Positions 1 to 9,302 of a stretch of 64,000 nt of DNA are shown piece after piece. The position numbers and the translations under genes are program-made. The notes under the pieces are model-generated. The model was not told the origin of the DNA and searched no databases. It saw only the letters and a list, made by a program, of their open reading frames with translations. The stretch covers positions 62,001 to 126,000 of the forward strand of contig JAVTVY010047932.1 of NCBI GenBank assembly GCA_036873755.1. Direction: 5' to 3'. This DNA comes from Hanleya hanleyi (taxonomy: Eukaryota; Mollusca; Polyplacophora; Lepidopleurida; Hanleyidae). The stretch's first letter is position 1, and the number at the start of each line of letters is the position of its first letter.

Positions 1-242
1 CGGGTGATCGTTAAGAGTCCACATTCTTGTATACGTCATGTGTTCCACAATTCAGTGTTTTGCCGGATCATTTTCCCACAACCTATTTTCATCTATGGGA
101 AATACATCATAATGTTCCTAACTTCCGATAAGCTGATCAATAAATGAAATAAAAATTACTCGTTTTTCCTTTTTGACATATCAGAATTATAAGCTACATG
201 TATCATTTTAAATTTCATTTTTAATAAAATTGAGCAATTTCA

Positions 243-358
243 CTTAATATCATAAAATATCATAATTGAAGATTTTTACTTGTTGGAAATATCATGAAAT
301 ATGAAAATGTAGTATTTTTACTCATTAGAGATATCATGAAATATCATAATTGAGCGAT
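243..358. repeat. AT-rich imperfect tandem repeat (about 54 bp x 2)
   Basis: The phrase TATCAT(A/G)AAATAT recurs about every 54-60 bases, each time followed by ATTTTTACT and a short spacer. About two and a half units are visible. The rest of 1-675 is AT-rich with no gene that I can support. Confidence 0.6.
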
Positions 359-675
359 CATTTAAAATTATGTTTTCTCTAACTACTGACTAGGAAATGA
401 TTATATTAATTAGTTACAATGTGATCCATCATCTACATGTAGTATGTACGATGAACTTCTGAATAAGACTAGAAACAAAAAGATTTAACGCAGTGATGCT
501 GAGTGGAGGATGTTACCCATGGTTCAAATGACGTGTGAAACAAAACACTATATTAGATGATAATGTTCTCAAGTCAAATGAGTTGGACGGAGCACTATTA
601 TGAGAATGTTCTCCAGTCAAAAGAATTGAACATGTGTACTGACTAGAAATTGGTACAGCATATCAAGTCATTGGA

Positions 676-1240
676 TCAGATGCTCAAGGGGTGCATATTT
701 GTTTTAATGATGAGTAGGGGTAGGGTGAGTATATCTACCATCACTCCGTGCATCATACCACCCTCGTTTTGGTGCTGCAGTTCGTGGTTTGACCCAAGTA
801 CGGTCACCCTCATAGTCATATTCTGACGGCGTTCGCGTGATCCCATACTCCCCCACGGTCCTTCTCCAAATCTGGTGCCATGGAAGTTATTACCATGCCG
901 CCAATAGGTGGACGGTGGTCTTGCATAGCGTTCTCCATCGAGAGAATTTCTATGGTTGCGATGTTCATGTTCCTGTCGTTGAGGATTATATTGGAGACCA
1001 TAGTTCGGGTACAGGACTTGCCTTGCCAAACGTCCTTGCCAAATTGCCTACATCGTTGAGATGTTTATCATCGTTCATTTCAAAGTTTCCTGGTACGTTA
1101 CTGATTGAAAGAAGTGGCAAATATTCAATGTTGTTTTGTCTACAAAGAACAGCACTGTTTCTATCCAGAAGTAAAGAACTCGAGTTACGACCCGAGCACT
1201 TTTGATGCAAATTTACAGGAGTTTGTATGAGTATCATCAC
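676..1240 (-). pseudogene. Possible retrotransposon ORF1-type remnant
   Basis: Two overlapping minus-strand frames, 1240-986 and 1029-676, are offset by one base and together read as one broken protein. The upstream frame ends in a block with NVPGNFEMNDDKHLNDVGNL. A D-x-x-H followed by L-N-x-x-G at the end of a domain is typical of the catalytic block of SGNH/GDSL-type esterase domains found in ORF1 of some LINEs; that assignment is inference. The downstream frame is rich in Arg, His, Gln and Gly, as nucleic-acid-binding tails often are. The GC content is higher than in the AT-rich flanks, which supports former coding. No start, promoter or reverse transcriptase is seen nearby, and the frameshift makes it non-functional. 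It could instead be a decayed host exon. Confidence 0.3.
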
Positions 1241-1272
1241 TGAGAAAAATTATATTCTAATTCTGTTAGTTA

Positions 1273-1921
1273 CAATGACGTCACTGGGGGATTTTCCTCC
1301 CTCTGAAAAGCTTAATTTTAACACAGAAGTAAATGGAAAAAACTTCCAAAAAATATAGGTCAGCATCCTTTTTAGCATGATAATTTGAAGAGATGTACTA
1401 TCTTTCCCTTCGTCAAGTTGTAGAAATTTATCTCCAGTTTGAGCTAAGATTTTTAGTAAAAACCTGCTACGCCCCATTGAGGCCTAGGTTAAAAATCTCC
1501 CAGTTGCGCGGGTGGCCATTACGGCACCGTAATTGACAGAACAGCTGATCTTTTGTTTAGAGCCGCTGTTACTTCCGTTGTAGCTAAGAGAATTCTCTTA
1601 GACACAACAGAAGTAACAGCGACTCTAAGTTACAAAGTATCAGCTGGTCCATCAATTACAGTGCCGTGATCGCCACCCGCGCTACTGGGGGATTTTTAAC
1701 CTAGGCCTCAATGGAGCGTAACAGGTTTTTCCTAAAAATCTTCTCTCATACTTGAGTCGAGATGAATTTCTACAACTTGGCCAAGTAAAAGATAGTACAT
1801 CCGTTCAAATTATGTGTTGAACTCAGAGCTGAAATAGCCTTTTTCGAAGTTTTTTTCCCATTTACTTCTGTGTTAAAATTAGGCTTTTCAGAGGGAGGAA
1901 AATCCCCTAGTGACGTCATTG
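1273..1921. mobile_element. 649-bp foldback MITE with TA flanks
   Basis: The ends are CAATGACGTCAC and GTGACGTCATTG, directly flanked by TA on both sides (1271-1272 and 1922-1923). Inverted similarity continues through nearly the whole element: the GGGGGATTTTCCTCCC block at 1288 answers a block at 1881-1910, and CCTAGGTTAAAAATC at 1491 answers 1695-1710. The axis is near GAGAATTCTC at 1589-1598. No coding potential. The TA duplication and long arms suggest a Tc1/mariner-type non-autonomous foldback (inference). Confidence 0.8.
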
Positions 1922-1923
1922 TA

Positions 1924-2498
1924 TCATAAAGAATTATATAAGCTTTATTTATCACGGCAACCAACATCCGGGCATCCACCACCTTTTCTCTCAGTGGGTG
2001 AGAAATCTTCGGCCAGTCACCAGTAACTGTTTCCATCAAATGACGGTGCTAAGCTGCACAGATTAGTCTCTCGGTAACAGTATACTAAACTACCGGACGG
2101 ACATCTACTGAGTGAGCCCTCCAGCCAGGGCAGCATGGTTTACCGTACCATGTTTGTCTGACACGCGAGGTACATTCTGACGATTTATTGTGGTTACCAG
2201 TGTCTGTAGAGCCTAATTTTCAAAATTCGAAATTCAAAATTTTGTGTAGTTTTGGTTAGGTTTTTGTTAGCTAGGGTTACGGTTTTGCTAGGGTATGTTT
2301 GTTTGGGTCGTCATCGCTGTGTGATCAATAAGGTTAGGTGTGACATTAAAATTCAAACAACCAACTTACCAATCTACTGAGTGATAGCTTTGTGAACTAT
2401 TTCTTCACAATCAACTGTGAAACGAAGCAATATGAGTTGTCTCCGTTGGCAAACATTCACATGTCATTAACAGCAAAAATAATAATAAATGGCAAAAC
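1924..2498. other. Intergenic, no gene seen
   Basis: Unique-looking AT-rich sequence. I see no coding region or RNA gene. Confidence 0.5.
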
Positions 2499-3403
2499 AG
2501 CTTTAAAGGAGAAGAAAACATGAGACTAATGTATACACTGAATGAAAGATCTATCTCCCCGTTTTCAAAAATGTAAGCAAATATTTTTTCCCACTCCATT
2601 AATTTGACGTTAAACCTGCGCATCGTTGTCTCGAGCGTGCCACCATTTTGGCTCGGGTTGTCTATGCCTGTGAGGTCACACGGTCCTTGCCGCTCTCTAG
2701 CGGGGAAGGCGAAAACATAATGATATTGCATGGAGATATTACAAACCAATCCTTTCTTATATTGGAATGATTACAATTTGACAGGAATAGGAACCGAACG
2801 TCGTGATATGACTGAAATGGTGTTGAAACTCAATTCAGTTTATTGCATCAGCCTCACTGTGCAAAAGTTCTTCTCTAATGCGTTAAATAATCCTGCTGAC
2901 CGACGTTATGCACCCACTGTTTCAGTATATCTGGTTTCAACATCGGGAACCGATGAAATGTCGCGGTCCTTGGATGGTTTGGATTCCCAGTTCTGTTAGA
3001 ACAGCCAAACGCCACACACTGCGGCATGATGCCCGTGTATTTGCGGAATATTGGCACACTACCACTATCGAATTATAAAAGTATACAAAATATAAACCTG
3101 CAGTCCCAAGAGCTTTCTCATAATTTAATGTACAGGGCGGAAGTGAGTATGAGCCCGGCTGACATCGCGCAGCGATGCACACAATACGTTTTCGGCATTT
3201 CTGATTGGTAATAGACGCAAGCCCTTGTAATGGCAGCACTTATGAATCTGTCCACAGGCAGTTTTTTATGTCTCGATACGAATAGATCGGTGGTAAAAAA
3301 ATTGCAAAAGATATTTGCTTACATTTTTTGATACGGGTGAGATAGATCTTTCGTTCTGGTTCAGTGTATACATTAGTCATGTGTTTTCTTCTCCTTTAAA
3401 GCT
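2499..3403 (-). mobile_element. TIR element carrying a THAP-domain fragment
   Basis: The left end AGCTTTAAAGGAGAAG at 2499 is the reverse complement of the right end near 3388-3403. Inverted similarity runs about 90 bp inward on both sides (shared GTATACACTGAA, GAAAGATCTATCT, ATGTAAGCAAATAT). The interior carries a minus-strand THAP-type zinc-finger start. P-superfamily transposases begin with a THAP domain, so a decayed non-autonomous P-like element is the simplest reading. The target duplication is not clear, and a stretch near 2796-2826 resembles the 5S-SINE tail, so a nested insertion is possible. Confidence 0.6.
2875..3057 (-). pseudogene. THAP domain fragment
   Basis: The minus-strand frame begins at 3057. 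An internal Met at 3027 starts MPQCVAFGCSN, followed by FHRFP and a Trp (KQWVHN). This is the start of a THAP C2CH zinc finger: Cys-x4-Cys near the N-terminus, then the conserved F-H-x-F-P and W. THAP domains are about 80-90 residues; this frame stops about 50 residues after the internal Met, before the C-x2-H half, so no complete zinc site is made. THAP modules bind DNA and occur in P-type transposases and in host proteins derived from them. The position between inverted terminal repeats favours a transposase remnant. A spliced continuation cannot be excluded. Confidence 0.65.
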
Positions 3404-4282
3404 TGTATAGTTTCTTTTACTTTAGATCTACCTAAATATCCAATTTGAGGTGGCACCGGCTCAGATCACATCAAGGGAGGTAACTTCTCCGACTGATTTC
3501 TCCCAGCACAACAAGGGAGACAATGCTCACACAGCATACCCTGAATCAGAATTTATTATGGGTGGATATGCACTGTACACAAAGCCATAATAGCAATTAT
3601 TTGCCACTGTTTACCTCAGGCACATGGGCACAAGAACATTCTTAACTCGGTGGTTTTATGTGGAATAAATATTCTGGTGTAGCCTATACAGGGCATGCAT
3701 GCTCAGACTTTCATCCACTTCCTGATTCAATTGAACCCTCATCATTTGAGGAAAGGTATCAAGTGAAGTGATTTGTCTCAGTCTGCATAGAATATGGCTG
3801 CAGTCGACGCTACAGTAACAGGTTTGACTTTTCTTAGAAGTCATCCTCGAAGACACTTTGAACTGGTTCTTAATTTTCCGAAGATTGCTGTTGAAGAAAT
3901 TATTTGATGTTAAAGGGAATAACAGATTAAAATCTGGAAGATACAATGTACACATAGATTAAAATATCAGACCAGGAATCCGAGTAATGCAGTGAAGATG
4001 ATGTAGTAAAGTCCTATTGAAGGAGACCCTTGAGGGATTGATACTCTCACATTGACTTCATGTCCACCTAAAATTAAATGTTTGTCCTTTAGTGCTCTAT
4101 CATTCACCACTGACAGCATTTTGACAGTCTTCTCCAACAGATGATTTTCCAAGAGGTCAAAGTTAGAGTATTTACCCATGACCATGATGACCACAAGATG
4201 GCGCCGCTATCAATGTCGGGCATAGTCACACTGATAATAAGGATTGTGATGTTGCCATAGGGACACCACCTTTGTTGGATGA
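3404..4282. other. Intergenic, no gene seen
   Basis: No exon with convincing splice sites, RNA gene or repeat structure was recognised here. Confidence 0.4.
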
Positions 4283-4541
4283 TGCATGGCATCCGGGGGG
4301 CCCTTGGTGGCCGAGTGGTCTCGGGTGTTCGCTGGTGACTGCTAGCCTCCCACCGCTGAACCAGCACGGGTTCGAGCCCAGCTGGTCCGTGTGAAAGTTT
4401 GTCAGTTTCTTGCCGACGGGCGGTGGTTCCCTCCGGGTACTCCGCCTTCCTTCACCAACCCAACTGACTGTCACCATATGAGTGAAACAACCTCGAGTGT
4501 GACATTAAGCCAAATCCCCCACCCCTTCCCTGCATGGCATC
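4283..4541 (+). mobile_element. tRNA-derived SINE with 11-bp target duplication
   Basis: The body (4294-4530) starts with a tRNA-like head. Box A TGGCCGAGTGG is at 4308-4318 and box B GGTTCGAGCCC at 4369-4379, as in Leu/Ser-type tRNAs, so an RNA polymerase III internal promoter is present. A SINE body follows, including CGGGTACTCCGCCTTCC at 4435-4451. It is bounded by a perfect direct repeat TGCATGGCATC at 4283-4293 and 4531-4541, the signature of LINE-mediated insertion. The intact 11-bp duplication suggests a fairly recent copy. Confidence 0.85.
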
Positions 4542-4936
4542 TGAACATTAAATTGATGGCGCAATAATGGTAGCATTATATGTGTAATTTTCCCGAGATC
4601 GATGGCAGTGCGACCAGGGGTGGCCATGAACAGGCATCTTATTCTTAGTACTTTCTTTCAGCAGGCAAAAGTTAACATTTTAAACAAACTTGTTCTTGTT
4701 CGGGCACAATTTTATTGGAAATGGCACTCACTACAAGTTGTGTATGATAGTATTTAATGAAATATTTGATAAAAATTATGCTAAAATTGGGGGTGATCCA
4801 ATTCCAGTCATGGGGATAGAATTCTTGCAGGCATTTGTGGTCAATACTTGCATGAAATTTTACATCTCAGACCGAGACATGCATTCTGTTTGACTTAATA
4901 CATGTAATATTTCTTTTTCTAATTTTCTATCTTCAG

Positions 4937-4999
4937 TGTGGTTATACAGATGCAGTACAAGATTTTAAAGAACAGAAGATTGATGGCCAAAAGTTCATA
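4937..4999 (+). CDS. Candidate internal exon, SAM-domain-like
   Basis: A pyrimidine-rich tract ending TATCTTCAG (AG at 4935-4936) precedes 63 bases open in phase 0, followed by a consensus donor GTAAGT at 5000. The translation is CGYTDAVQDFKEQKIDGQ followed by KFI. It matches the middle of a sterile alpha motif (SAM) domain, whose signature is a short helix, F-x-x-x-x-I-D-G, then a hydrophobic helix. SAM domains are protein-interaction modules of about 65 residues, so this would be one third of the domain; the flanking exons were not found in this window. It sits between repeats in unique-looking DNA, as an exon inside a long intron would. Twenty-one codons is little evidence, but the acceptor, phase, motif and donor agree. 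Confidence 0.5.
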
Positions 5000-5639
5000 G
5001 TAAGTCAACTTTCTTCACTATTCTGCCCCTTGTCTTGACATTACAGCCTACACACAGTTTGTCCCCATTTGCCCTTTGCTGATTTGGAAAAGTCACATGG
5101 ACTGGAATTTTCTTATTTCTTTATCTCCACTTGAAGTGTCCACCATTGTTTAGCTCTAGGATTGAAATTAACTTTTTTTTCAGAGCAGGTCTGTCAATTG
5201 ATTCATCTACCTGTTGCATGCAAAAATTTACCTGTTGGTATGGTCAGACGACAGACCTGTAGAAAAATGTTACCTGTCTCAAGTGACAGACCTTTGGCAT
5301 GTTTAGCCAAAAAAGAAATATATATATATTTCATGGCTAATTCACTTTTACTCGGAAACCTTCAATGGAATGGAACTGGCAATGGAAATGAAACAATTTC
5401 TGGCCTACTCAGATCTCCATAACTTATGGTTAATAAGTTTAACTTAATGTTGAAGAGAGACATTATTAGGCAAAAAAAAAAAAAATATGTGATCTTGGTT
5501 AAATTGTGAAAAAATTAGGGTAGTTTTTCTTTGAATAATGTTCTGGCTATAAATTAATCATGTTATTAAACATGGTTAACAGATAGTCATTGTGTCCATC
5601 AAATCAGCTGTGATAAAAACTACAGGACTTCTCTTATTT
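5000..5639. other. Probable intron or intergenic DNA
   Basis: AT-rich DNA downstream of the candidate exon. No further SAM-like exon was seen. Confidence 0.4.
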
Positions 5640-5850
5640 ATCAGGAATTGTCCTGAAACCTGATGACATAGGCCCCCTACATCCATGACAATAAAATTCC
5701 ACTTCTATCCCTTGATGCAATGCAGGTCCCTAACATCCATGACAGTTAAATGGCTGGTGGAGATCGTTATACAATTTAATCAGCCTGTCACCTCCCTCAT
5801 ATAACATGACATCAACTTAATTGCCAGCATGAGGTTCTTTGACTGGCACA
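5640..5850 (-). repeat. Dispersed repeat family R1, copy 1 (reverse)
   Basis: The reverse complement matches copies near 8360-8560 and 47530-48360. Shared phrases are AAGTTGATGT, GAGGGAGGTGACA, the CCATTTAA site, GCATTGCATCA and GGATAGAAGTGG. The TTAA at 5746-5749 is uninterrupted here, whereas the 47-kb copy carries a foldback element in the same site. Confidence 0.7.
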
Positions 5851-6608
5851 GTAGAAAGAGAAAGCTATGAGTTGGTGTATGGCACATGTACTTTATGTCG
5901 ACAATGACAATTTAATTGGTTTCGTGTTACATGAAGCGATGTTAGATTTCTGGGTAAGTGATCACGTGTCATGCAGATGAATGAATACACAATTCATCAC
6001 ATGATTGAGAGAGATATAATAGATCAGGGTTTGGGATATTGAGCATCTTTTCACAAATTTCTAACATTTGTATTTAATTTAGGAAAATGTTCTATGGTCG
6101 CCATGGTAAATCTAAGGATGGGTGGGTAACCGGAACCACACATCTTTTTTTGTTTGGCCTTATTTTGTATCATTAGCACATTCAGTCAAACTCTGTTCAT
6201 CCCCACTACCAGGCTGAGCTCTTCTCTCTCTCCCTTACTCTTCTACCATCAGGAGCCCTGATAAACGGCTTTGTCAAACATACTAATCCATTGATGAAGT
6301 TACATAATTCCTTACTCAAGTGCTTCGCTTTGCTCTGTTCGAAGCAGAGGTCACAGGTCAGACGCTGATGTCACATTGTCAATGTGCATCACTCTGCATC
6401 TCAGCCAATCAGAAGCACGTCCATCACAATGCCACTCCTTATTTGGCAGTTTAAAAGAAGGTCAGTGCACCTGACCTCTCAATGATGGACCGTGTAGAGC
6501 GAAGATGAGTACATTGTAGAGGTCATTCTTACCCATCACCCAAGACAAGTTTGAAAACCCCCCCCCAGCAAATTCGATAGTTTTCTGCTGATTTGAATTA
6601 TTCCCAGT
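5851..6608. other. Intergenic, no gene seen
   Basis: No supported gene or structured repeat. Confidence 0.4.
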
Positions 6609-6773
6609 CAGGGCCATATCCAGAGCCATTTGAGTACGGGGTACATGTATGGGCGCCCAAACTTTACAGCCAATTTTAATGCTTTTTACATACAAATGCA
6701 CCCAAATTTCATACAAAAACGCCCCAAAAAGGCAAGAAAGGGTGTCCCCAAATAAACTCTGGATATGGCCCTG
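6609..6773. mobile_element. 165-bp MITE with CAGGG ends and 5-bp duplication
   Basis: The ends are CAGGGCCATATCCAGAG and its exact reverse complement, flanked by CCAGT on both sides (6604-6608 and 6774-6778). Internal blocks TATGGGCGCCCAAACT and TGTCCCCAAATAA are shared with the 1122-bp element at 31499-32620, so the two are one family. The CAGGG-type end and 5-bp duplication fit hAT-like elements of the 5-bp class (inference). Confidence 0.85.
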
Positions 6774-6778
6774 CCAGT

Positions 6779-8091
6779 ATACAAAAATCTGATGAGATGA
6801 CACTCACATGTGTACATGTACGTGTATGTTATGACTGACCTCACAACTGATAAATTTGTATTTGCAAGATCCGATTCCATTGTTCAAAATACACCTTCGG
6901 AAAAAAAAAAAAATTACCAATCTTAAATGTTCATTGTATACATTGGATCTCGTTGATTCAGTATCTAACAATATGTCTGTCTTAAAAAAATACAGCTTTT
7001 TGAGTTTATCTTTAATGCTATTTCATGAAGAGTGAGTACATTTATACCTTATCATTATGTTTGATGGTCAGGTATGTGAGAAATGTTGTAGCAGTTATAG
7101 ATCTCTTTATAGACTTATAATTGGGAGAATTAATGTCCAATTGTAATTACAAAGTCTGCTGGATTAATATTAAGTACATGTATGCACATATCAAAGTGAT
7201 ATCAGTGTATTTCTATCATTTTCATACTAGACTGTATTACAAGTCCTATTCTATAATATATTCACTCACCCCTAGGCCAATATTAGATGTGCGTGAATCT
7301 GTGGGACAACCCATGTTGTTTAAAAAATGATCAGTAGAGCTGATCAGTCATTTACATTTGTCCCTCATTATGCATGGTTCACAGCCCACAGAATTCACCT
7401 CAGCAATCAGCAATTGTTGAGGTAAATGCCATAGCATAATCAGTTCACCTCAGCAATATTTAACATGGTGTTAAATGGGAATTATTTTAATATAAAATTA
7501 TTTTTGCAGGTGACATTTGTGAATTGTGTGGGCTGGGTTCATTATAAAGCAGCTTTCAGTTAGTATAGCATGACAACTGGTCTCCCCCAATTTATTTCTC
7601 TAAGTATATACTGCTGCTATGAAGACCCGCTAATAGTGTCACACACTACAGTGCGCTCAATATTTTGTCTCCAAGCTTCAGCATTATAATGAGGACAAGT
7701 GTACAAGAGAAGAAGTGAACCCCGCTCCCCCCAACAACATACTTGTACTGCATGGGCTGTTCACTTTCATTAGAATAGAAAATTGATGAAATGATGCAAA
7801 CACAGGACCTTGTTAATTCCTCCTACATTTGTGCTTGTTATCACAGTTAATGATTAGAGCATCATTGATCATGATTAGAGTGACTGAAAACATTTGAAGC
7901 AAATTTTAGGAGTGATTAGATGTTGAACTTTCCAGCAAAACCCTGTGAATACTTTGCTTGAAAACATAGATAACTCCCTAACAAGTTCGTATTTTTTTCT
8001 GAGAAAAATATCATTAAATACATGTAGACGTAAACCCTGATGGTTTTTTATCCCTCTTTCATCACATGATCAAATTATGTGCATAAACTAG
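6779..8091. other. Intergenic, no gene seen
   Basis: AT-rich sequence without a supported gene. Several open frames of 60-70 codons on both strands have no recognisable features. Confidence 0.4.
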
Positions 8092-8220
8092 GATGAAAGT
8101 AACTCCCAAAATGGAAGTCATTGTGATAAATATTCTATATTTCGGCTTAAGCAAAGCCGAAATATAGAATATTTATCACAATGACTTCCATTTTCGGAGT
8201 TACTTTTATCCTAGTTTATG
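8092..8220. mobile_element. 129-bp near-perfect foldback hairpin
   Basis: CATAAACTAGGATGAAAGTA at 8092 answers TACTTTTATCCTAGTTTATG at 8201-8220. The two arms of about 60 bases pair almost throughout, including AATATTCTATATTTCGGCTT on both sides of a four-base AAGC turn. The ends lie against TG on both sides. Such a compact foldback is either a very young MITE or a source of hairpin RNA. Confidence 0.8.
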
Positions 8221-8359
8221 TGAAATTGATCTGTGGGAATAATGGATAAAATGTGCATCCATGATTCATCTATATGGCAGGTGATTATCCTGAAATTGAG
8301 CATCATGCAAGGCATGTCCTGTATGTACCTCAATACACCAAATTAAAGATTACAGGGCT

Positions 8360-8560
8360 TGCTTCAGGTTATTGGCTGTGCCGGTCCAGGCATCTCTCGC
8401 GTAGGCAATTAGGTTGATGATGTGTTACACGAAGGAGGTGGTAGGCTAATTGAATTGTATTATTATTCCCACCTGCCATTTAATCGTCATCGATGTACAT
8501 TGCATCATCGGATAGAAGTGGGACAAAACGTCATCAGCTTTCCAGCCTATTGCATTTGTT
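8360..8560 (+). repeat. Dispersed repeat family R1, copy 2
   Basis: Shares TTGATGATGTGTTACA, GGAGGTG, CCATTTAATCGTCAT and GGATAGAAGTGGGA with the copy at 47530-48360. The TTAA at 8480-8483 is an empty site: the 47-kb copy has a 628-bp foldback exactly there. Confidence 0.75.
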
Positions 8561-9072
8561 TAGATGATAAAAGTTAAACAGATGTAGTGAAATTAACGTA
8601 TTGACATTGTGTTCTCTGACCTGTGACATCTGATTACGATCAGGTTGTATCGTATCATCTTGTCAGTTAAATGTGGGACGTTTTATTGTGAAGTATGTTG
8701 CAAAACCTCTTTATGATGTCAACTTGGCATTATGTTGTAGCTTTGTGATGTGGACGTTACATAACAATGAAAATGTCCTTCAGAAGATTAGCTACATTTG
8801 CTCCCTGTGATTGATCGTAGTCATGGCTCAAACAGGCATGAGAGTTGAGGTTTTAAAGTTTGTTCGTTTAGAACTCTGACCAATCTTCAAAATATTTAAC
8901 CGTTAAATGTAAAATGTCAAAAGAACTAAGCATTGAAAAGTAGGGGTGTGGCGACCATTATTGGTAGGACCTTTAGTACATTAATATTATTGGAGAGTCT
9001 ATGGTACACATACAGGAAACACGTTCCCCTCTTCGCTTTGTTGAGATTCTGTGGCAAGTGATTGAAGCGATG
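8561..9072. other. Intergenic, no gene seen
   Basis: No supported feature. Confidence 0.4.
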
Positions 9073-9302
9073 TTGTAGGCATATCACATTGGCCACACCG
9101 GTTCTCGTCAGATCACCGAAGTTATTAGCATGTTGAGCTCGGTCAATACTTGGGTGGGTGACCGGGTGCTGTACTGGCTAGGCATATCAGTGTCCAGGAT
9201 AATAGGAACTGTGGACACTCTCATGTTCTGGCACATGTAGGCACCGTCGTGATATGACTGAAAAAAGGTTGAAAGCGACGTTAAATCCTACTCACTGACA
9301 CT
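9073..9302 (+). mobile_element. 5S rRNA-derived SINE (SINE3 type)
   Basis: The head reproduces the 5S rRNA internal promoter region: CACCGGTTCTCGTC, GATCACCGAAGTTA, then GCTCGGTCAATACTTGGGTG and GGTGACCGGGTGCTGTA, in 5S order, with the usual helix V segment between GTGACCG and GGGTGCTGTA shortened. A tail with GTGATATGACTGAAA and GTTGAAAGCGACGTTAAAT follows and ends in ACTCACTGACAC. The same tail occurs at 49240-49300, so it is a mobile-family tail, presumably recognised by a partner LINE. Transcription would use the 5S-type internal promoter. Confidence 0.85.

Noticed and set aside
2796..2826. Match to the 5S-SINE tail (CGTCGTGATATGACTGAAA)
   Set aside because: Too short and without the rest of the SINE to list as a separate insertion; mentioned only with the THAP element.
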